Shown here piece by piece: positions 8,200 to 15,011 of a DNA stretch of 64,000 nucleotides. The DNA is from CBFIDE01 sp965661265 (GTDB lineage Bacteria > Bacteroidota > Bacteroidia > Flavobacteriales > Schleiferiaceae). A program made the translations under genes and the position numbers. The stretch spans positions 1 to 64,000 of the forward strand of contig CBFIDE010000002.1 in NCBI GenBank assembly GCA_965661265.1, in the 5' to 3' direction. How positions within the stretch are numbered: the stretch's first letter is position 1; each line of letters starts with the position of its first letter. The notes under the pieces were generated by a model. That model had not been told where the DNA came from, did not search any database, and saw only the letters and a program-made list of their open reading frames with translations.

Positions 8200-9063
8200 G
8201 ACTAAGGCTTTGGGCTTCACGCGATTTTTTATCGCGAGGCTGTAAATAAAGCATAATAAGAATATACATCCTGCAACGCTTGCTATGGCACCAGCTATAC
8301 TTCCGTTGATCAGTAAAGCAAGGTAATAGCCTCCAACCGAGCTTAAAAATCCAAAGAGTAATGTTGTTAGTAACATTGGCTTTAAGCTGCTATTTAGTAA
8401 ATATGCGGCAGCGGCAGGCGCGATCATCAATGCCACTACTAAAATTGCCCCTACAGACTCAAAACTGATTACTGTGGTTAATGACACCATGGCCATAAAG
8501 CTAAAGTGCCATATACCGGTAGAAATTCCCAATGCAAGGGCATAATCAGGATTGAAACTAGATAATTTAAGGCCCTTATAAGCAATGATGATATAGCTAA
8601 GAACTACAATGAATAGACCTCCGCTAATCCATAAGCTTCTGGGTCCTAAATTAAATCCTCCTTCAGAAATCCATAAGTCTAATGGAACATAAGCGATCTC
8701 GCCATAAAGAACACAATCTTGGTCTAAATCTATTTGAGAGGTTAGGCTGCTAATGAGTATTACGCCAATCGCGAAAAGCCAAGTAAAAGTAATTCCTATT
8801 GAAGCGTCTTCTTGTAGACGAGCTTTTTTATGTAAAAGTTCAATTATAATAGTGCTGAGAATACCTACTATTGAAGCCCCAATGAGCATCACGATATTGG
8901 TTCTACTGCCTGAAATTAAGAAGGCAATAACTATACCCGGCAAAACAGCATGAGAGATTGCGTCACCTAACATAGCCATTTTCCTTAGGATCAGAAATGC
9001 CCCAAGGAGCCCGCAGCTCATGGCAATAAAAGTAGCAGTTGTTATGATATAGATACTTTCCAT
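8185..9063 (-). CDS. Metal ABC transporter permease (ABC-3 family)
   Basis: A 292-residue polytopic inner-membrane permease of the ZnuB/TroC-TroD type, with about eight hydrophobic segments. The diagnostic N-terminal motif is GAFLILRKMAMLGDAISHAVLPG, and ESVGAILVVALMIAPAAAAYLL lies near the cytoplasmic coupling region. Last gene of a five-gene operon and the plain partner of the fused permease just upstream, whose stop is adjacent. The pair would form a heterodimeric channel for Mn, Zn or Fe. Confidence 0.92.
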   Translation of the reverse strand: MESIYIITTATFIAMSCGLLGAFLILRKMAMLGDAISHAVLPGIVIAFLISGSRTNIVMLIGASIVGILSTIIIELLHKKARLQEDASIGITFTWLFAIGVILISSLTSQIDLDQDCVLYGEIAYVPLDLWISEGGFNLGPRSLWISGGLFIVVLSYIIIAYKGLKLSSFNPDYALALGISTGIWHFSFMAMVSLTTVISFESVGAILVVALMIAPAAAAYLLNSSLKPMLLTTLLFGFLSSVGGYYLALLINGSIAGAIASVAGCIFLLCFIYSLAIKNRVKPKALVLKET

Positions 9064-10350
9064 TTAGATTGGGTATGGTATTGGACTCTCGTGCGGATCA
9101 AATTCAGGATAGCCTAAATCTTTAAGTAAAAGCTCTTCTATTTCAGGACTGATAATATGTTCTATTGTTTCAGCATTAGGGTGAATATGATCCGCTTTAA
9201 GTCTCATTTTTTGAGTGAGATACATTTCCCATAATCTATGCAGTCTTACAATTCTTTGAGCCTCAACAAAGCCCTTCTGACTCATTTTAAGTCTTGAGCC
9301 AATGTAAATGAGAAGATCTTCTTTTTGAGCAATTCTAATGGCCAAATCCAGATCAGAATGTTTAAATTTTCTTTCGGAACCAATTTGATTTTCAGCCATG
9401 CTTAGATCGGCTGTTCTCTCAAAATGGTGATAAAAGACCTTCATCAAGTTCTCTGTGATAATTTTTTTCTTGTTTTTCTTTTGCTGTGCTACCTTAGCTA
9501 GCACACCTCTTTTAGGTGCAAAGAATAAAGAGAAAAGAGCAAACAAGCTGAGGCAAACTACTATCCAAGGTCCAGTTGGCATAGATGGAGCGCTAAAGCT
9601 AATAAAGGCTCCAGTTAGTCCTGAAAGTGCCCCCGCAAGTCCAGCAAAGAGAATCATATGGCTCAATTTCTCAGTCCATGCACGAGCTGCTGCACTTGGA
9701 GTAATTAGTAGAGCAGCCATAAGCACAACGCCAACAGATTGAATTCCAATGGCAATAGCCAATACAGTTAATGAAGAGAGCACTATGCGCAAACTCTTTA
9801 CGGGCAGACCACTGATTTGGGCAAATTCCGAATTAAAGCAAAGGAGCTTAAACTCTTTATACATGACTAAAACACATAAAAGAAGGATACTGGCCACCCA
9901 ACTATATGCTTTTATATCAGCGATACTCATTGACGCTGCCTTTCCAAATAGAAAAGAATCTAAGCCAGCTTGATTTGAGGCTCCACTGTGTTGAATTGAG
10001 GTTAAGAGGAGTATTCCTACCCCAAAGAAAACACTGAGAACTAGGCCAATGGCTGTATCATTTTTAAGTTTTGATTTTTGAGAAATGAGGTCAATTGAGA
10101 TCATGGCCAACCATCCAGAAATTAGTGCGCCAATCATTAAATAAAATGGATTCTTGCTTTGAGTAATCATAAACGCCAGCGCTATCCCCGGAAGAATGGC
10201 ATGGGCAATAGCGTCTCCAACAAGAGAGTTCTTTCTTAAGAAAGTAAAGCTTCCCACAATAGCAGAACTAAGGCCAAGAAAAATGAGGCCAAGGCTTACA
10301 ATGACTACATTCGGATTCTTAAAACTAAAAAAATCAAGAATTAGATCCAT
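9064..10350 (-). CDS. Metal ABC permease fused to a C-terminal DtxR/MntR-like repressor domain
   Basis: Residues 1 to about 285 are an ABC-3 permease (FTFLRKNSLVGDAIAHAILPG; QSVGVVLMAALLITPSAAA). After a lysine-rich linker (QQKKNKKK, about 293-300), residues 303-428 resemble an iron/manganese-dependent repressor: a divergent winged helix, then the metal-binding and dimerisation region with HRLWE (His371) and AExxEH (Glu394, Glu397, His398), ending DPHESPIP. These match ligands of MntR-type regulators. The C-terminal SH3/FeoA-like domain is missing. The arrangement parallels Chlamydia YtgCR, a permease-repressor fusion that is processed to release the repressor. A separate full-length regulator begins the operon. 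An internal ATG at 9444 could give the regulator alone. Confidence 0.9.
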   Translation of the reverse strand: MDLILDFFSFKNPNVVIVSLGLIFLGLSSAIVGSFTFLRKNSLVGDAIAHAILPGIALAFMITQSKNPFYLMIGALISGWLAMISIDLISQKSKLKNDTAIGLVLSVFFGVGILLLTSIQHSGASNQAGLDSFLFGKAASMSIADIKAYSWVASILLLCVLVMYKEFKLLCFNSEFAQISGLPVKSLRIVLSSLTVLAIAIGIQSVGVVLMAALLITPSAAARAWTEKLSHMILFAGLAGALSGLTGAFISFSAPSMPTGPWIVVCLSLFALFSLFFAPKRGVLAKVAQQKKNKKKIITENLMKVFYHHFERTADLSMAENQIGSERKFKHSDLDLAIRIAQKEDLLIYIGSRLKMSQKGFVEAQRIVRLHRLWEMYLTQKMRLKADHIHPNAETIEHIISPEIEELLLKDLGYPEFDPHESPIPYPI

Positions 10351-11164
10351 CTCCAGTTCCCTCCTTTTCTTTAAACTCCTCCTCTCTAATAGGGAAGTCC
10401 TTTTTAGCTAATAAATCTCCAATTCTGGAAAGTACAGTAAGTCTTCCGCCGTAAGCTTCTTGAAGCAGTTCTTGAGTAAAAACTTCCTCTTTTGGTCCAC
10501 TAGCAACAAGCCTAGTATTCAAAAGAACAATCCAGTCAAAATATTCGTAGGCGGTTTGTAAATCATGATGAACGATTATCACTGTTTTTCCTTCGTTCTT
10601 CATTTCACTCAAAAGCTTCAAAATAGACTCTTCAGTAGTAGCATCTACTCCAACAAAAGGTTCATCCATTAGATAGATATCTGCCTTTTGCGCTAGGGAT
10701 CTAGCAATAAAAACCCTTTGTTGTTGACCACCGGAAAGCTGAGATATTTGTCGATCAGAAAACTCAAGCATATTCACCCTTTCAAGGGCTTCTTTAGTTA
10801 TTTCTTTGTCCTTTTTAGACAGCCTTTTAAAGAGGTTTGATTTTCTATATCGACCCATTTCAACAACATCAAAAACATTAGCCGGGAAATCCCAATCAAC
10901 GCTTTCTCTTTGAGGAACATAAGAAACTTTTTCTCTAACCTTATCCAGCTTATCGCCTAAAATATTCACATAACCAGAGTCAGATTTCATTAGACCCATT
11001 ATGTTTTTCAATAGGGTTGTTTTTCCAGATCCATTAGGGCCAACAATACCTATGAGTTTACCTTGTGGTAACTTAAAGTCAATATCCCAAAGTACTGGCT
11101 TACGATTATAACTGGCCGTAAGATTGTGAACTTCTATTGCTGGGGTTTTATTTTCGTCACTCAT
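10334..11164 (-). CDS. Metal ABC transporter ATP-binding protein
   Basis: ATPase of the Mn/Zn uptake transporter. The Walker A motif GPNGSGKTT lies near residue 45, the signature LSGGQQQR near 145, the Walker B/glutamate IYLMDEP near 165, and the switch histidine in VHHDL near 200. It overlaps the binding-protein gene by 4 bases and the fused permease gene by 17, so it is clearly co-transcribed. The closest functional class is TroB/MntB/ZnuC; sequence alone does not fix the metal. Confidence 0.94.
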   Translation of the reverse strand: MSDENKTPAIEVHNLTASYNRKPVLWDIDFKLPQGKLIGIVGPNGSGKTTLLKNIMGLMKSDSGYVNILGDKLDKVREKVSYVPQRESVDWDFPANVFDVVEMGRYRKSNLFKRLSKKDKEITKEALERVNMLEFSDRQISQLSGGQQQRVFIARSLAQKADIYLMDEPFVGVDATTEESILKLLSEMKNEGKTVIIVHHDLQTAYEYFDWIVLLNTRLVASGPKEEVFTQELLQEAYGGRLTVLSRIGDLLAKKDFPIREEEFKEKEGTGDGSNS

Positions 11165-12084
11165 TTTAATGCTTTTGTTATTGTCCTTAAATTATACTCA
11201 ACCATACCAATAAAATTCCCTTCTGGACTTTCTGCATTGCCCATAGCGTCAGAGAATAGCTCTCCACCTAACTTAAGATCATGACCTTTTAACTGACATC
11301 CTTCTATTACCGCCTTCATTGATTTTTGGGAAACAGAGCTTTCTATAAATATTGCTGGAATTTCATTGGCAACAATATAGTTCACTAATTGACTAATATC
11401 ATTAAGCCCATATTCAGCTGCAGTAGATATTCCTTGCAAACCTCTAACTTCAATGCCATAGGCCCTGCCAAAATATTTGAAAGCATCATGAGCAGTTATT
11501 AAAACTCTTTTAGAACTATCAATTTGACTAATTTGTTCCCTGCATAAATCATGAAGGACATCTAATTGACTCAAAAAATCATGAGACCTACTCTCTATGT
11601 TTGTAGAGTCAGAATGTATTTCAGAGCTCAATATATTGGATAAGCTATCCAAGGCCGCTCTCCAGATAGAAATATCAAACCAAATATGAGGATCAATAGC
11701 TTCAGGAAAACTAGGATCGTTTATTAAGAGCTCAGGACCTAGGAGATCAGAAAGGGCAATCACCTTTTTAGTTCTTTGAAGTTTATGGAAAATATCACCC
11801 ATTTTGCCTTCTAAATGAAGGCCATTATAGATAATAATATCAGCCTCACTTAAAATTTTAATATCCCCTTGAGTTGCTTTATATAGGTGCGGATCTACTC
11901 CTGGTCCCATTAAGGTTGAAACAAGTGCTTCATTGCCAACTATATTTTCTACGGAATTTCCAATCATCCCCGTTGTACAGACAATTTTAATTTGCTGTGC
12001 AGTCTTCTCAGTGTCTATGTTTTGACATGCTGAGAGGATAGTGCAAACACAAAGAATTTGAAGAAATTGGGCTATTCGCTTCAT
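11161..12084 (-). CDS. TroA-like metal-binding lipoprotein of ABC transporter
   Basis: A cluster A-I solute-binding protein. The signal peptide ends at lipobox LSAC (Cys20). Four metal ligands can be placed: His66 (DPHLYKA), His133 (DPHIWFD), His199 (TAHDAFKYF) and Asp279 (LFSDAMG). A His/His/His/Asp set is that of TroA of Treponema, which binds Zn and Mn, whereas strictly Mn-binding PsaA-type proteins have Glu at the third position. The long His-rich loop of ZnuA is absent. It shares 4-base overlaps with genes on both sides. Metal choice between Mn and Zn stays open. Confidence 0.93.
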   Translation of the reverse strand: MKRIAQFLQILCVCTILSACQNIDTEKTAQQIKIVCTTGMIGNSVENIVGNEALVSTLMGPGVDPHLYKATQGDIKILSEADIIIYNGLHLEGKMGDIFHKLQRTKKVIALSDLLGPELLINDPSFPEAIDPHIWFDISIWRAALDSLSNILSSEIHSDSTNIESRSHDFLSQLDVLHDLCREQISQIDSSKRVLITAHDAFKYFGRAYGIEVRGLQGISTAAEYGLNDISQLVNYIVANEIPAIFIESSVSQKSMKAVIEGCQLKGHDLKLGGELFSDAMGNAESPEGNFIGMVEYNLRTITKALK

Positions 12085-12746
12085 ATTGCTTGAACATAAA
12101 TATTAGCCGCTACTTGGGCGCTTAACCTGATTTTGGACTCGCCAAGTTGTACTTCCATGGAGCCATCAAAAGACTCTATAGAGTTAATTTTGATTTTACC
12201 ACCCAAAGAAATAGGAATGGACTCCAGAAACTGTAGAAAGCTAGGGCTACTATCTTTTACGCCTTGAATGCTAGCTGCTACTCCTGGCTCAAGCTTATTT
12301 AGAGTTTGTACATTCCTTTGAGGAAAAACCCCTTCCTTATCAGGAATAGGATCTCCGTGAGGATCGTATTTCGGGAATTTTAGAAAAGCATCCAATTCAT
12401 CAGTTAATTTAGAAGACTGAATATGCTCTAATTGTTCAGCAACGATATGAACTTCATCCCATTTAAAACCCAAAGAATTTACTAGGAAAACCTCCCATAA
12501 TCTATGCTTACGAATCGTCTTAATAGCAACTTTTCCTCCAGATTTACTCAGAGTCACTCCTTGGTACTTTTTATAGGTCAGCAGGCCTTTCTCACTTAAC
12601 TTTTTAATCATATCCGTTACTGTAGAAGCCTTTGTATCTAGCCTTGCGGCGATAGCTGTTGTGCTTGCTCCTTTAGGATTGTCCTTTGATATAAAGAAAA
12701 TTGCCTTGAGGTAATTCTCTTCAGTAAAAGAATAGTGCTCTTCCAT
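12081..12746 (-). CDS. DtxR/MntR-family metal-dependent transcriptional regulator
   Basis: An N-terminal winged helix (YSFTEENYLKAIF, STTAIAARLDTKASTVTDMIKKL) is followed by the metal-binding/dimerisation domain. This carries HRLWE and AEQLEH; the Glu at the position where DtxR has Cys is the MntR pattern and favours Mn. It also carries FPKYDPHGDPIP and a C-terminal FeoA/SH3-like domain. I use the ATG at 12746, not the in-frame TTG at 12755, because a TAnnTTTG box overlaps the TTG. It heads the transporter operon (4-base overlap with the binding protein) and is probably autoregulated through the palindrome 40 bases upstream. Confidence 0.93.
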   Translation of the reverse strand: MEEHYSFTEENYLKAIFFISKDNPKGASTTAIAARLDTKASTVTDMIKKLSEKGLLTYKKYQGVTLSKSGGKVAIKTIRKHRLWEVFLVNSLGFKWDEVHIVAEQLEHIQSSKLTDELDAFLKFPKYDPHGDPIPDKEGVFPQRNVQTLNKLEPGVAASIQGVKDSSPSFLQFLESIPISLGGKIKINSIESFDGSMEVQLGESKIRLSAQVAANIYVQAI

Positions 12747-12752
12747 AGGGTA

Positions 12753-12760
12753 CAAATTTA
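12753..12760 (-). promoter_or_regulatory. Promoter -7 box of the metal-uptake operon (TAAATTTG)
   Basis: A perfect TAnnTTTG match on the minus strand whose last base is 7 bases from the regulator ATG. The mRNA would therefore be leaderless or nearly so. The 20-bp palindrome lies about 25 bases upstream, covering the expected -33 region. Confidence 0.5.
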
Positions 12761-12785
12761 CATAATTATTGTGATTCTAAATAAA

Positions 12786-12805
12786 TATTTAGGCTTGCCT
12801 AAATA
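12786..12805. promoter_or_regulatory. Palindromic candidate operator for the MntR/DtxR-like regulator(s)
   Basis: A perfect inverted repeat with 9-base arms TATTTAGGC and GCCTAAATA around TT. The core TTTAGGC-TT-GCCTAAA resembles the TTAGGC/GCCTAA cores of DtxR/MntR-family boxes. It lies 40 bases upstream of the regulator start and next to a TAnnTTTG promoter, as expected for metal-dependent repression. It is the longest perfect compact palindrome I noticed in the window. Confidence 0.7.
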
Positions 12806-12823
12806 CAGTATGAAAAGCAAAAA

Positions 12824-12845
12824 AAATCCCGCCGAAGCAGGATTT
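12824..12845 (-). terminator. Intrinsic terminator after the small barrel protein
   Basis: On the minus strand, AAATCCTGC pairs with GCGGGATTT (one T-G wobble) around a TTCG tetraloop, followed by a run of T. It lies about 20 bases after the stop of the gene at 12865-13302 and separates it from the metal operon promoter. Confidence 0.88.
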
Positions 12846-12864
12846 AATTCTATTGTCTTAGAGA

Positions 12865-13302
12865 CTAACCTCCAAAATTCCATCTGGCGTTTAAACCAAA
12901 ACCTTCTGCACCAAATTGAGTTTCTTCAATGATCCAAAAAGTAGGTCTCCAATCAAGGCCAATAACGATAGGCACTGTATTGAAAGAATATTCTAAACCA
13001 ATTTCAGCAGTTGCTCCTAACAAAAAGAAATCGCCGATTAAGGCAGATGCACCGACTCCGGCGTACCAGCTAAAAGCTTCGCCACCTAATGGCTTATGAA
13101 TGAAATCATAAAGTGCGTCAACACCAATTCCTCCATTGTAAAAGGCTAAATCAGCATGAATTCTACCAGCGCCTGTTCCGAATACCGCGTCAATAGCAGC
13201 TCCATTACCACCGTTAGTTCCACCAAATCTAAGACCAACTTCTTGTGCACTCAAGGTGCCAATTGCAAAAAATGCAAATGCAATAAGTACTACTTTTTTC
13301 AT
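12865..13302 (-). CDS. Small outer-membrane beta-barrel-like protein
   Basis: A 145-residue exported protein. The signal peptide MKKVVLIAFAFFAIGTLSA is followed by QEVGLRFGGTNG. The rest is glycine- and aromatic-rich with alternating hydrophobic residues, as in small eight-stranded barrels. The protein ends FGLNARWNFGG. Bacteroidota genomes carry many such short barrels, mostly uncharacterised. It is a single gene with its own terminator. No specific function can be assigned. Confidence 0.75.
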   Translation of the reverse strand: MKKVVLIAFAFFAIGTLSAQEVGLRFGGTNGGNGAAIDAVFGTGAGRIHADLAFYNGGIGVDALYDFIHKPLGGEAFSWYAGVGASALIGDFFLLGATAEIGLEYSFNTVPIVIGLDWRPTFWIIEETQFGAEGFGLNARWNFGG

Positions 13303-13435
13303 AATTTATTTAGTTTGTTGTTTAAAATTACTAATTCAAACTAAATTATAAGACTTCGAATAGAAAAAACATGAAAATAATTTTTATTTAGTTTTAGAAA
13401 AACCTCAAAGGGATAATGCTTAAGAATGAAGAGAG

Positions 13436-14197
13436 CTAGTTCAAAGGAAATTCTCTTAAATGAAAATCAGATCCATCAAATTCCCCAAAGGTGAAGTATT
13501 GTATCCAATCGCCTAAATTGAAGTAGGTTGATTTCTCAGATAATTTTATTTCTAGAGGCAGATGTCGATGGCCAAAAATGAAGTAGTCTATATCTTGTTT
13601 TTCCAAAATTTCTTTTGAATAAATCGCTAGCCATTCATTCTCTTCTCCTAAATAAACGGAATCTTCTCCTCCCGTTTTAGCTCGGCTAGACCTGCTAAAA
13701 TAATTAGCTAAACCGATTCCAAAGTTTGGATGAAGTCGTGCAAAACACCATTGTAAGAATCTATTAGAAAACACTTTTTTAATGAATTTATAGCCATGAT
13801 CTCCAGGGCCTAATCCATCTCCATGTCCTATAAAGAAGGACTTTCCATTAATTTCTCTTATAATGGGTTTCCTATAAAGTTGGGCTCCAATTTCTTCAGG
13901 TAGGTAATCAAAAATCCACATATCGTGGTTACCAGTAAAAAGCATGATTTCTACTCCCTGATCAGATAGCTCCGCAAGCTTACCGAGTACTCTTACAAAT
14001 CCTTTAGGAACAGCAGTTTTATATTCGAACCAAAAGTCAAATAGATCACCCAGAATGATTAATGTTTGGGCATCTTTTTGAATTTCATTTAACCATGAAA
14101 CAAAATGTTTTTCTCTCTTTAAGCTCTCCTTGTAATTAGGAGCACCCAGGTGTACATCCGAAGCGAAATATATTTTTTTACCCTCATTCAACTGCAT
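13436..14197 (-). CDS. lpxH: UDP-2,3-diacylglucosamine diphosphatase (LpxH-type)
   Basis: A calcineurin-like metallophosphatase that converts UDP-2,3-diacylglucosamine to lipid X in lipid A synthesis at the inner membrane. All metal motifs are visible: DVHLG near residue 15, GDLFDFW near 50, GNHDMW near 88, GHGDGLGPGD near 125 and GHRHLPLE near 210. The hydrophobic helical insert lies between the last two. At 253 residues it has family length. Related phosphoesterases in Bacteroidota sometimes carry other substrates, but the GDGLGPGDHGYK block fits LpxH-like proteins well. Confidence 0.88.
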   Translation of the reverse strand: MQLNEGKKIYFASDVHLGAPNYKESLKREKHFVSWLNEIQKDAQTLIILGDLFDFWFEYKTAVPKGFVRVLGKLAELSDQGVEIMLFTGNHDMWIFDYLPEEIGAQLYRKPIIREINGKSFFIGHGDGLGPGDHGYKFIKKVFSNRFLQWCFARLHPNFGIGLANYFSRSSRAKTGGEDSVYLGEENEWLAIYSKEILEKQDIDYFIFGHRHLPLEIKLSEKSTYFNLGDWIQYFTFGEFDGSDFHLREFPLN

Positions 14198-14232
14198 GGG
14201 TCAAAGATAGGTATTGAGAGGATATAAAAAAT

Positions 14233-14256
14233 AAAAGCCCGCATTTGCGAGCTTTT
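14233..14256 (-). terminator. Intrinsic terminator after superoxide dismutase
   Basis: On the minus strand, AAAAGCTCGCA pairs with TGCGGGCTTTT (one wobble) and is followed by ATTTTTT. It lies between the sod stop codon and the lpxH start. Confidence 0.82.
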
Positions 14257-14278
14257 AATATTCTGAAAAAGGGTATAA

Positions 14279-14887
14279 TTATTTACAAGCGGAATACCTT
14301 CTGCTTACTTCATCCCAATTAATTACTTCAAAAAATGCATTAACGTAGTCAGGTCTACGATTCTGATATTTCAAATAATATGCATGTTCCCAAACATCTA
14401 ATCCAAGAATAGGAGTTCCTTTTACCTCAGCAACATCCATTAAAGGATTATCTTGATTAGGTGTGCTGCTCACTACTAATTTGCCATCAGCAGTTACAGT
14501 TAGCCATGCCCAGCCACTTCCAAATCTTGTTGCTGCTGCTTTAGCAAACTGCTCTTTCATTGCTTCAAAAGAACCAAAGTTAGAGTTGATTGCTTCCGCT
14601 AAATCTCCACTAGGAAGTCCGCCACCATTTGGTCCCATTACAGTCCAAAAAAGGCCATGATTATAAAAACCACCTCCATTATTTCTAACAGCAGCGCTTT
14701 CTTGAGAAACATTGGCAAGAATATCTTCTATGCTAGCATCAGCCAAGTTAGTTCCTTCAATGGCTGCGTTTAAATTATTGGTATATCCTGCATGGTGCTT
14801 ACCATGGTGGATGCCCATTGTTTGAGCATCGATATGAGGTTCAAGTGCATCGTTTGAGTAAGGTAGTGCAGGTAGTTGAAAAGCCAT
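14279..14887 (-). CDS. sodA: Superoxide dismutase, Fe/Mn family (Mn-type features)
   Basis: Cytoplasmic enzyme dismutating superoxide to peroxide and oxygen. The metal ligands are His27 (MGIHHGKHH), His77 (FYNHGLFW), Asp164 and His168 (DVWEHAYYLKYQNRRPDY). The GGG before the second ligand and the Gln in NQDNPLM (Gln145) are the outer-sphere pattern of Mn enzymes rather than Fe enzymes. Full length at 202 residues and without a signal peptide. A Mn/Zn-type uptake operon lies 1.5 kb away on the same strand. Cambialistic use of Fe cannot be excluded. Confidence 0.95.
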   Translation of the reverse strand: MAFQLPALPYSNDALEPHIDAQTMGIHHGKHHAGYTNNLNAAIEGTNLADASIEDILANVSQESAAVRNNGGGFYNHGLFWTVMGPNGGGLPSGDLAEAINSNFGSFEAMKEQFAKAAATRFGSGWAWLTVTADGKLVVSSTPNQDNPLMDVAEVKGTPILGLDVWEHAYYLKYQNRRPDYVNAFFEVINWDEVSRRYSACK

Positions 14888-15011
14888 AAGTCTTATTTTA
14901 AGTATTAATCAATTCGTTTAATATCTTTAACAAAGCTATGAGATTTAGGTTTAAATTACAGAGAAATCTTTAATTGTCCTCATAGTTTTTACATATCAAA
15001 TTGATAATTTA

